Source: Vitellaria paradoxa (lineage: Eukaryota > Streptophyta > Magnoliopsida > Ericales > Sapotaceae). Taken from it: DNA of 64,000 nt. The stretch spans positions 310,001 to 374,000 of the forward strand of contig JAINTL010000033.1 in NCBI GenBank assembly GCA_019916065.1. Direction: 5' to 3'. This document shows positions 23,566 through 33,648 of this stretch, piece after piece (the first letter of the stretch is position 1; every line of letters starts with the position of its first letter). Made by a program: the position numbers and the translations under genes. The notes under the pieces were generated by a model, which saw nothing but the letters and a program-made list of their open reading frames with translations, searched no databases and was not told the origin of the DNA.

Positions 23566-26378
23566 ATGTATGCTCAGATTAGTTTGAACCGAGCATGGAC
23601 TGAGATTAACGTCGGTCGAATGAGGATATATACGAATCTGGATTACGCATTACGTGAGTTTGTGCCTTCAACGATTTCCGGGCAATCCTGTCTTCGAATT
23701 TGATGTGCTGCTCTGTAAGTTTGGTATAAAGACTTTGTAGTAAATGTGAATGGTGAAATGTTGGTGTTCCAGATTATTGTGTTGAAGGTGTGTGAGAATT
23801 GGTCAAGTTTGAATGTGGAAAATGTGTCATTTAGTTACTCAATCCATGAACATCCTTCATGTTTTCTAAGAAATGATGTTGATTTTAAAAATATGATAAT
23901 GTTAGCTCACATGGTTGGTTTTGTTATGTATCGATCAATATTTTTTATGGCAGTATGAAAACAGTACCGATACAAATAGTACCGGTACTATTTTTAATAG
24001 TGTATTAGTCGGTGATGTTAGTACTGGTCTGGATTCGTGTGATAATTCTTGTGATGTTGATGTGTATCGTAGTTCAATTTCAAGCCGTAAGGATAAGCCA
24101 ATGTTGTGTTCTAATTGGTCGTCGTTAATATTGAGAGTGGGATAGGAATTCGTAGAAGGTGTTGATGAGTTTCAGGATGCAATTTGTCGATATGCTATAG
24201 AGGTTGGCTTTGAGTTCTTGTATGAAAGGAATAACAAGAACAGAGTGGGAAGTTGTTTGTGCAAAGAAGTTCACTGAAGAATGTCCTTGGTCAATTGTTG
24301 CATCGTTGTCAAAAGTTATGGTAATGTTTACATAAGAAAATTCAACAATGTTCATAATTGTGGTCCAACAATTATTAGGGATAGGTCTAAGAGAATGAGC
24401 AGGAAAATTTTAGGTAAGTTAATTGTTGATCAGGTAGCATTTAAAACCTTCAATATCGCCTATTGACATTATTATATTTTTAAAAAAACCTATGGTATAG
24501 AAATTAGCTATGATAAGGCTTGGAGTGCTGTAGAGAAGGCTAAAGCCATGATTTATGGTGAGTACGATGTTTAATCAGCTAAGATGTTATGTCAAGGCTG
24601 CAATGGATCTTAACCCAGACAGTCATATTGTGTTGGATGTGGATGAGGTACAAGCTGGTTTAGACAGTGTCTGTATCATTTGGGGCTAGTACACGTGGAT
24701 TCAAATATTGCAGGCCTATCCATTTTTATTGATGGCACCTTCTTGAAGTCACCTTTCAAGGTATTTTGATGGCAGCTACTGGTGAGAATCGAATAATGGT
24801 ATGGTATTGTTCTTAATTTTTTGTTGAATTGTTACTGTGTTCTAACAAATTGTATTTTGTATTTTTTGTTGACGTTTTATTAAGGTTTGTGTTGTAAATA
24901 TGTGATATATATGGTACTGTCATGATATGGCTGAAGTACCACATATATGTGGTACTGTTTTATTGCTGTACTGTTGTTATAAGATGTATGCTCTTGTAAA
25001 CACAGTACGGAATATATGTAGTATACAAAAAGCACCCTTAAACACAAAAAGATGTCAATATCCAACGAGTGGTTGATAGTACCATATGTCTTACAGTACC
25101 ACATAGATGCGTACGTTGTTATAAGATATATGCTCTTGTAAACACAATACCGAATATACGTAGTATACAAAGAGCACCCTTAAACACAAAATAGGTCACA
25201 TATCCAACGAATGGCTGATAGTACCACATGATTGATAGACTATATGTATGTGGTACTGTTTAATGCGGCACTGTTTAATGTGGTATTGTTTATTGACTTG
25301 TTCATATTTTTAAATGTTCATCTGCAGGTTTATTTCCATTGGCATTCGTTGTTGTTGATTCAGAGAATTTCGATAATTGGTCTTGGTTCCTTAGTCATTT
25401 GCGTGAGATATTGGATCCCTTTGAAGATTTTACATTTTTTTTTCGATAGAAATCCTGGATTGATAGAATATTTGCCAATTCAGTTTCCCACATCTCATCA
25501 CTTTTCTGTCTACAACATTTGAAGAACAATTTGAGGATAAATTTAGTCGTGGTAACAGATCTAATAGGTCCCGGTGAATACATTGTGAACTTGTTTTGTC
25601 AATGTGCTTATGCTCCTACAGTTGCAGCATTTAAGGAGAAGTTAGATATATTGAAGAGGGAATGAGGTGCAATTGTTGATAAATTTTTGGTGGACTGCCT
25701 ATGCAAAATTGGACTAATGCGTAGTGTTCTAGTAGAATGTATGGTGAGATTTCTTCAAATGCCTTTGAATCTTTTAACTCATAGGATTCTTAATGCAAGA
25801 AATATGCCACTGGCACATTTGTTCGACAAGATAAGGGTGAAATTAATGGAATGGTTTGCCATAAGAAAGCGCGATGCCGCAAAGTGAATGGTGTGCTATA
25901 TCCAAGAATGGAAGAGAAGTTTGCTTCACTTGTTGATGCTGGTAGAACATGGAGCGTTAAGATGTGTTCAGATACTATTTATGAAGTATTTTCTAATCCT
26001 ACATCAACTGTTGATTTGGTGAATTGTACATGTTCCTGTTATGGGTGGCAAATATCTGATTTTCTTACTCTCATGCATTTGCTGTTAGTGGGAGGATTAA
26101 TAGACCTTTAAGTAAATTTGTTGATGAGTACTTTCATGTTGATAAGTACAAATTGGCTTATGAAGGTGTGATTGTTCTGATACCGATAGATACAATACAA
26201 GAGTTCGCAGATTTTAATAATTGTTTGATATTACCTCCATTAACAGGGAGACCAGCTAGAAGGACAAGAAACGTAGGATTAGATCAACTGGTGAGCTTGT
26301 ATGAGAATTCGTCGTGGTTGTTGTGGTCGCATGGGCTCTCATAATAAGAAGACTTGTAAAGAGCCTTTGAGTTGATTT
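23566..26378 (+). pseudogene. mudrA: MuDR-like transposase (mudrA) pseudogene
   Basis: Starts with ATG at 23566. Recognisable blocks in order, with frame changes between them: MuDR N-terminal EFVEGVDEFQDAICRYAIEV, then NNKNRV and TEECPWSIVAS (about 24145-24310); YGIEISYDKAWSAVEKAKAM (24490-24550); catalytic IDGTFLKS..K and LMAATGENRI (24730-24795); an intron-like gap of about 530 bp holding repeat array A; FPLAFVVVDSENFDNWSWFL and DRNPGLI (25330-25465), a catalytic acidic region; a SWIM-like finger VDLVNCTCSCYGWQI (about 26010-26058); and a C-terminal zinc knuckle CCGRMGSHNKKTCKEP with a stop near 26376. The protein would bind element ends and cut and paste the MULE in the nucleus. Many stops and frameshifts show it is inactive. 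Confidence 0.85.
24900..25265 (+). repeat. Array A of the 146-bp ACAGTACC repeat (2-3 copies, mudrA gap)
   Basis: Anchor words AAGATGTATGCTCTTG (24981) and ATAAGATATATGCTCTTG (about 25121) are about 141 bp apart, each followed by ACACA.TAC.GAATATA.GTAGTATAC, CACCCTTAAACACAAAA and TCCAACGA.TGGTTGATAGTACCA-like blocks. It occupies the gap between the two halves of the transposase catalytic domain. Confidence 0.8.
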
Positions 26379-26808
26379 TTTTTTTTCCAAAATTATGCTG
26401 TGAAAAAGTTGTTATTGTTTGTTTGTTATGGTACTGTGTTTCAATTAATAATGAGTATGTTTCAATCCATTTGTGTGATAGTTATTAATTCAACTATATT
26501 CGTTTTTTATGTTGATACATTGGTATGATTAGTAGTTTGTAGTTTACGAGCTTGTAGATTGAAGTTTGTTGATATTTATTGCAATTGATGAAACAAAATG
26601 AGTATGATTGTAATGTTTACATAAACAGTACCACAAATATTTTAGATTTGTAGACAGTACCGCTGTCATTCTTATGTAAAAAAAAAAAAAAAATTATTGG
26701 TGACAATATTTGTAAGTGTTTTCACAAGTAAACTGCATTTGCATTATGTTGGTATTGAGATTAATTATTTCATACAAACAGTACCCGTACTGTTTCTAGT
26801 AATGTTGG

Positions 26809-26892
26809 CACAAACAGTACCATTCAATGAACATTGACTGTTTGTATTAGCACAAACAGTACCATTCAATTTACATTGACTATTTATATCAC
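26809..26892 (+). repeat. Two-copy 43-bp repeat containing ACAGTACC
   Basis: The units each carry GCACAAACAGTACCATTCAA followed by ACATTGACT.TTT.TAT. They lie between the 3' ends of the two convergent element genes. Confidence 0.7.
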
Positions 26893-27724
26893 TGTTAGCA
26901 AAAAATATAGAATATACAAGTATGTTGTTAAAAAGAAGCTAAGTGTGCACTGATACTGTGTTAATTTCAATCATGATATTTGTACATCACTAATGGACAG
27001 AAATTGTGAGAGCATCTTTGCTCGATAAGCTTTTACTATTTCTTCTGAAAGAATCGGATCAAGTGGTTCATTATTTGACAAGCATTGCATTACATAACAT
27101 ACCAATGGCCCACAGTCAACACTGCATTCAAGATGTAATAAGTTGTAAGAATTTAGTTAAAGGTATTTAATAATCTGCATGAATATAAGAGGATGTGCTT
27201 ACGTTGTAGATCCTTATTGTGGACAATTTGTTGTAGAAACCATTGGGTACTCGAATTCCATGCTGGTGTGTTCAATATTTTTTGTTATTGGATCATTGAG
27301 ATATTGATCTTTAAGTTTTGACTCCACATACTCTTTCTGGTACAATATGCCAATTAGCAATCAAAATGTCAAGACAGTACCAGTTGTAATAAACAGTACC
27401 AATACTGTTATAAACAGCAGAAAAGAGTACCAATAAAATTATTTATAAAATTTACACACAGATATCTGTGGAATTTGCTCTACGTGGTTTCAGGGAGTTA
27501 TAATGTGTCCATGTCCACGTGTCTCTATCCAATATCAAAAGGGTCCAATGGTTGGGATCAATAGGGATTCTCGTTCCACTTATATCAAATAATTGCAGCT
27601 TTTGATCAATTTGAGTTTCTCGAGCTGCATAATTTCTCTAAAATACAACAAATGACTGCAATAATAAAAATTACATATTGTCAGATTTTTTTTGTACAGT
27701 TGTGTGAAATAATTATGAAAACAA

Positions 27725-28165
27725 CACCATTAAAGACAAAAAGAAGTCACATATCCAACGTATGGCTGATAGTATCACATAGCCGAGAGTACCACTTCTA
27801 TGCGGTATTATTTTGTATAAGATGCATGCTCTTACGAAAACAATACCGAATGTTTCTAGTATGCCAACAGTATCATGGAACACAAAACGAAGTCAAATAT
27901 CCAACACATGACTGACAGTACCATATGGATGAGAGTACCACATGCTTGCGGTACTGTTTTTCCTAAGATGCATGCTCTTGCAAAAACAGTACCAAATAGA
28001 TCTAGTATGCCAACAGCACCATTAAAGAGAAAAAGAAGTCATATATCCAACATATGGCTGACAGTACTATATGTCCAAGAGTATCACATATATGCAGTAC
28101 TGTTTTGTGTAAGATGCATGCTCTTGAAAAAACAGTACCAAATAGACAAAAAGAAGTCACTTATT
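27725..28165 (+). repeat. Array B of the 146-bp ACAGTACC repeat (3 copies)
   Basis: Anchor AAGATGCATGCTCTT occurs at about 27818, 27965 and 28111, a period of 146. Each unit carries ACAGTACC.AAT, TCTAGTATGCCAACAG, a CACCAT block, AAAAAGAAGTCA.ATATCCAAC and TATGGCTGACAGTAC. It sits between coding blocks of the ULP1-like gene, probably in an intron. The short open frames here only reflect repeat units without stops. Confidence 0.85.
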
Positions 28166-30784
28166 TTACCCAACACAAACTACTGAAGTGCAAGCATCTT
28201 TTGGGGAAAGTTGTGTGGATTGATTCTTCTTGTGTTGATTCCAAATAGCGCGCATGGCAGTTAATAAGCTGGGCAAATATTGTTATCAATAAATCACATA
28301 TTTTATTAAGACTGTAGAAAAACTTAGTTAATCATATATACATACCATGTTTGATATACTCTCATTGGCTATGAGGTTGTAGATATCTTCAATGGTGATC
28401 ATGTAGAGTGGTTCATTTGGTACAACTCAAACAGTTGCACTGTGTTTTGTGTATACAATGAGATGTCAATAAGATCAGCCCAAAAAAAGAGAGATAAAGG
28501 AATAACAATACTAGATAAAGGAATAACAGTACTAATTATTATAAAAAAGAGAGAACAGTACTAGATAATAGCAACTAAATTTATTATACTTGACAAGTAA
28601 TATAAAAAAAGAGAGTTAAATATTATCTTACGCTTGCCCCTGATTATCAATGAATTTCAAGATTCGTTCATTTTCTAGATCTGATAGGTGTGTATTTTGT
28701 TGAAAACTTGAAATAATCTGCTTGAGTGAAGGTTGCTTGGCAATTTTTGATTGATGTTTAGACAGTTGTAGAAGCTCAACATCTATAATATTAGATTCTA
28801 TATTTTTGGGGTCAACTGTCGGAGTGTCTACCTTTTGTTTTTTTCGCAACATTTTTCTTACCACTGTATGCGTACTAAGGATCTCTTTTCTTTCAGCGTT
28901 TTTTGTCCTTAAGCCTCATGTACATTGACGGTGGTTCGTTTGCAACTAGAGTTTGTTGTTCCTTGGTGTCTGACTTCAATGCCTCAGTTGCTGCATGTTT
29001 CTACGTCACCTGGTGGATGCTAGATTCGAAAATTTCAGCTCTAACAATTCAATAACTGCATTGACATTTTCAAGTTCTGCCTTCAGGTTTGTGTTTTGCA
29101 AGTTGAGATATTCATTGTCAAGATATAATTTTGTGAGAGTTTCATCATTTTCTATTATTTGCTTTTCCAATTCAGCAATCTTATCATCTTTTTCCTTGAT
29201 TTGTTGCTCAAGTTCTTCTATTTGTTGACGGTTTAAACTTGTTCAAATTGAAGCAACTGGATCAGTATGTTGCTGAACTGGTACTGTTTTTTATGATGAA
29301 GCCTCTTGTGTCTCCTGTACTGGGACTTTTTCTGGTACTGTGTCTGGTATGGTCCCTTCATTAGATTGTGGTATTATTGCTAGAACAGTTTCAGCTATAG
29401 CAGAGGGAACAGTACTGGATGAATCATGTTCAGGAGTTTTTGGGGTATCTTCAATGGCAGTACCAGAAATCTTTTGCTTTAGCTCGCTTTCTGTTGTCTT
29501 CTGTAGATGCACTATGTTTGACTTTAGTTTTTCAAGAATGTCAAAATTTAACAAATCATCATCATTTGTTCCAGCTGTTTTATTGGTTGATTCCGGCTCT
29601 GTTTGTTCTGAACCAATGATGTAATCTTCTGTTTGTGTCCTTTCATCATCATCATCATGTATTACATGAGATTTTTTTCATCAATTGTAGAATTCATTAG
29701 TATGTCAATAAATATATTGTTGAATCTAGTATGATTTATTTAATCAGAAATAGGACCTGATCTTGATTCAACTTTTTGATATTTATTTTTTTCAATGCAT
29801 TGGACAACGGCTTTAGATTCCAGACTAGACACCTAGCTGTTCCAGTCTTCTGTGCTTGTTGGACAAGAGTGGTGTGCTCGCAGATCCAATACTGCATCAT
29901 TTGTTATGGTTCATTAGTTGAATGAAGTTCATAAGACAGTACCAACATATAATATAGAATATGATATGAAAAGGTTACCGACAACATCATAACACAGCCT
30001 ACAACACCTTTGTTTCTGGATTCTGTGCACAAACTATTCTCCAAGAATTCCAATATATGTGCACTCCAGTTGTATTGACGCATCTGATCCAAATTTTCAA
30101 CTAATGTGGTATAGTACCACAACAATGAATGTCCTTTGTTAAGGACAAACAAAGTTGCTAAACAGAACAATGTCAAAAGCCTTGCGACATCTTGTCTCTC
30201 AATTTCTGTTTGCTCTTCAGCAGCTTGTCGCAAAGTCTCAGATATGTTCTGTTTTTTAATTCGTCATAACCCGTGGAATCTTCGTGAGACAAATTCAATG
30301 TTTAGCCTTGTCATTTTTTTTGCACTGTCTATCAACTGTTCACCACCTTCTATGCCAAACATTGTTTGTACCTTTTTCTCTCTGATACGAAGCTTTATTT
30401 CACCCAAATTGAAAGCTTTGGAACGTGGATCAAATGTTTTGATGATTGTCTCCACATCAAAATTGCTTTTCCTTGAGTAATCTTTGTTAATTTCAAAACT
30501 TAAAATACTGAAGATGAGCTTCCAAAATGCTGTTTGTTGAAAATAGACATAGTGTGCTTTTGTTAAGTTGATGGATTCAACTTCGTTAATAACTGAGATT
30601 AGATTGGAACAATACTGTATGTTCACTATGTCTGATTTTGTGTGATTGCAATACCTGTAATTTAATAACATTTGTTTTCTGTTAGAGTTATAAATCTTGT
30701 TTACGAAAGACAGTACCAGTTATATGAAGCAATTTATGCATAAATGCTAAAGTAATTTCTGGATAAATACTTTATACATAACAG

Positions 30785-31700
30785 TATTAGTTATATAACT
30801 GACAGTACCACATTTATGTGGTACTGTTCGTATAAAATGCATGCTCATATGAACATAGTACCACATGGTTGCGGTACTGTTTTCCCTAAGATGCATGCTC
30901 TTGCAAAGACGGTACCGAAGTGTGTCTGGTACGCAAATAGGACCATGAAACAAAATAAGTAGTCACATATGCAACAAATGACTGATAGTATCGTAGGGAT
31001 GAGAGTATCATATTCATGCGGTACTGTTTTCCCCCAAGATGCTTGGTTTTGCAAAAACAGTACCGAATGTGTCTACTGTGCCAACAACACCATGAAAAAA
31101 AAAAAAAAAAAAAACTCCCATAGCCAACGAATTGCTGACAGTACTGCAAGGATGTGAGTACCCCATTTATGCGGTACTGTTTCCCTTAAGATGCTTGGTC
31201 TTGTAAAAATAGCACCGAATGTTTCTATTATGCCAACAGCACCATGAAATACAAAAAAACTCCTATATCTAACGAATGACTGACAGTACCACATGACAGT
31301 ACCGCATGAATGTGGTACTGTCATTCATGCAGTACTATTTCCCCCAAGATGTGTGGTCTTGCAAAAATAGTACCAAATGTTTCTACTATGCTAACAGCAC
31401 TATGAAACATAAAAAGAAGTCCCATATCTAACGAATGGCTGACAGTACCGCATGAATGACAGTACCATATTTATGCGGTACTGTTTCTCCTAAGATGCAT
31501 GGTCTTGTAAAAACAGTATCGAATGTTTCTACTATGCCAACAACACCATGAAACACTAATAGAAATCCCATATCCTAAGCATGGCTGACAGTACCGCATA
31601 GATGACAGTACCACACCCATGATGGTATTGTTCCATATAATGCTCTTGTAAAAACAGCACAGAATATACATTTTAGGAGAAATAGTACCACAAAAGATCG
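30785..31700 (+). repeat. Array C of the 146-bp ACAGTACC repeat (about 6 copies)
   Basis: The anchor (AAGATGC.TG.TCTTG and variants) stands at about 30888, 31036, 31188, 31346, 31492 and 31636, intervals of 144-158 bp. Units contain outward arms ACAGTACC.CAT and ATG.GGTACTGT that are complementary over about 12 bp, so single strands could form hairpins. The array lies in the first intron of the ULP1-like gene and in the same orientation as arrays A and B. Confidence 0.88.
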
Positions 31701-32004
31701 CATTTGAAAGCCAAATGAAAACACCAAACAGTACCACATAATAAAAATTCAAACCCTCGATTTGGATCCACATTGAAAACCCCAAAGAGTATCGGCAATC
31801 AAATAGTACCTGTTTAGTGTGGAGGATTCTGACTTTGGATTTGTTCAACGAAAACCTAGGAATGATGATCGATTGAAGCTTCTCCAAGAAGTTTTGATTA
31901 TTTTTCCGAAATCGATTTCGAATCCGTTTGTGACGAAGACGAAAAGTTGTGGTCGTTTTTTATAAAACAGGTAGTTTCAAAATGTCTTGCAAAAATGCGC
32001 GATG

Positions 32005-32080
32005 TTCTTTTTGGTCTATTTCTTGCAAGTGTGACTTATTCACAAACAATTTTTTTTCGGTATGACTAAAATCCTTATAA
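32005..32080 (-). repeat. Right imperfect TIR of the MULE
   Basis: Partner of the repeat at 23326-23395. A MITE (32100-32242) begins about 20 bp outside it. Confidence 0.6.
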
Positions 32081-32099
32081 GTCAATAAATACTGACTGG

Positions 32100-32242
32100 C
32101 CTCCAAAAATCCCTAAAAAAATACAAAATTTTACAAAACTCTACAAACACAAATTACGAGATTATAAAATTTAAATTTTTTACTTATTGCACGAAACACG
32201 AGATATTAACTTTTACAATTTTATATAACTCTAAACACACCC
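32100..32242 (-). mobile_element. MITE, CTCCAAA...AACTCTAAACACACCC family
   Basis: Its sequence matches the reverse complement of the element at 46228-46392 over most of its length (ATTACGAGA, TAAAATTTAAATT, TTTTACAATT, TATA.AACTC.AAACAC.CCC). It directly adjoins the right end of the MULE. Confidence 0.6.
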
Positions 32243-33648
32243 AAAGTTGTTTTATAGACTGATGCAAGTGATTATTTTTGAGGTGCCATTTCACTTGAAG
32301 ACATTGAAGATAACAAAAAAGTACATGCCTATGCACAAGTCTGTACAAGACTTGACATAAGGTTTCCAATGCAATCAAGGTTTTGAGTATTGGAAGACTG
32401 CTAATAATTTGCCATATTCACAAATAACCAAGGATTTCCAGTTGATACATATATAGACATACTTGCAGATATTAGATATATAGACATACCTGCAGATATT
32501 ATTAAAGTAGTTGAACGTTCAAATTCAAATTTTTGCCGAACAGTTAGATATCCCCAAAGAAAAAAAAATCTCCTTCAAAATACATATCTATATATTTTAA
32601 CTTGAGGTTTTACACCTGAAAAATATAACAAATAGTAGTCTTTTAATGCTTCATAAATAATAGAAGTGGAATTTGAATTCATTGTATGCTTTAAAACAAA
32701 AATATAAAAAAATTACATGATTCTACTTGAAAACTTATGCTTCCAAACAAAAATACAATAGAGAAATTCACTAATAAAGATAAGAATACAAGATATATAA
32801 CTCTATATAAGTCAAGCCCTTTGCCCTGTTAACTAAGACTCGTAAAAAATTTCAATCGAGCTATTGGGACTCCATTAACTAATAAGTCAAACCCTTCACT
32901 CCATTAATTAAGACTTGTAAAAAAATTCTGATCCAATGAAAAACTCCATCAACTAAAACTCGTGAAAAATCCCAATCGGATCACGTAACTTATCAGGTCC
33001 AATAATATACATCAAAATGCAAAACCTGTAATACGAGTCATAAGCAACGTATACAATTTTCTTCTCTCACTATAATAATAGCAACATCAATTGTCCCAAT
33101 GTAAATGAAAGACACTGGTTATCAAACACATCAATACTCTAGTCATGTGACTTCTATGGGACTTGTTGTATTATGTAATTTTTCATATTTGGACAATTTT
33201 TAGTTTGCACGTCAACAGCTTATGCTTTAGAAAACAGCAAAAATAAAAACGGTTACTTTGATTTATGATCACCAAATCACCATTACAATTTTTTTTTTTT
33301 GGGGATAAAAATAAAATTCCATTACAATTAATTGAAAATCCAATATCCCCCCAAGTTCTCACTCCAATGAACAACCTCAAAACCAATTCATCACTTCAAA
33401 ATCCGTTACTACCCCGGGACCTCCCCAAAATCAGCAGTTGTTATATGGAGGGCATGACACTCTCTCTCTCTACAAAGGTCTTCCAGTTTTCGCCTTTTGA
33501 TATGTTCTCCTTTTCTGTTCTACTACTCCCTGGATGGCTTTTCAATGGCTTGAACTGAATTGCAATTCACACCCTCTGTGCAATATCTCATGCCGATCGA
33601 TGGATTCTCCTCATTGTCAAAGCAAGGTTCGTTGATGGATTCTTTTAG
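32243..33648. other. Gene-free stretch downstream of PAO1
   Basis: It contains the PAO1 3' UTR in its last few hundred bases and a CT microsatellite near 33461-33470. A small repeat of CCATTAACTAA.AAGTC / ACTCGTAAAAAAT-type words occurs around 32820-32960. No other gene was recognised. Confidence 0.55.

Larger units (their letters stand above)
26971..31887 (-). pseudogene. ULP1-like cysteine peptidase pseudogene (KAONASHI-type) of the MULE
   Basis: Exon 1 runs 31887-31811 (MEKLQS... to HTKQ, then GT). After an intron filled by repeat array C, exon 2 starts at about 30655 and carries TFDPRSKAFNLGEIKLRIRE and FGIEGGEQ, resembling plant-mobile/DUF1985 domains. VARLLTLFCLATLF and YNWSAHILEFL follow at 30190-30040, and ICEHTTLVQQAQ near 29880. 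A linker of TVP repeats (29460-29290) leads to a heptad coiled coil beginning QQIEELEQQIKEKDDKIAEL (about 29230-29030). The peptidase part has NHWTLLILDRDTW..HYNS with the catalytic His (about 27565) and CSVDCGPLVCYVMQ with the catalytic Cys (about 27110), ending at a TGA at 26971-26973. ULP1 enzymes cleave SUMO; the role of such domains in MULEs is unknown. An in-frame TGA at 30264-30266 and frameshifts near 29000-28650 mark decay. Confidence 0.78.
23326..32080. mobile_element. MULE carrying mudrA and a convergent ULP1-like gene (KAONASHI-type)
   Basis: The element is bounded by imperfect inverted repeats at 23326-23395 and 32005-32080 and holds a plus-strand mudrA transposase pseudogene (23566-26378) and a minus-strand ULP1-like peptidase pseudogene (31887-26971) that meet tail to tail. 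MULEs with a mudrA plus a ULP1-like gene are known in plants as the KAONASHI group. Both genes here are broken by stops and frameshifts, so the copy is probably non-autonomous. It also contains three arrays of a 146-bp repeat and a hugely over-represented octamer, ACAGTACC. A 9-bp target duplication was not identified. Confidence 0.8.

Noticed and set aside
27652..28248. Overlapping plus-strand frames of 64-103 codons
   Set aside because: They are readings through the 146-bp repeat array, whose period happens to leave several frames open.
30747..31324. Cysteine- and phenylalanine-rich minus-strand frames
   Set aside because: Same repeat array read on the other strand; not genes.
24900..31700. 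Regularly spaced repeats resembling a CRISPR array
   Set aside because: Unit is 146 bp and continuous rather than short repeats with unique spacers, and the genome is a plant.
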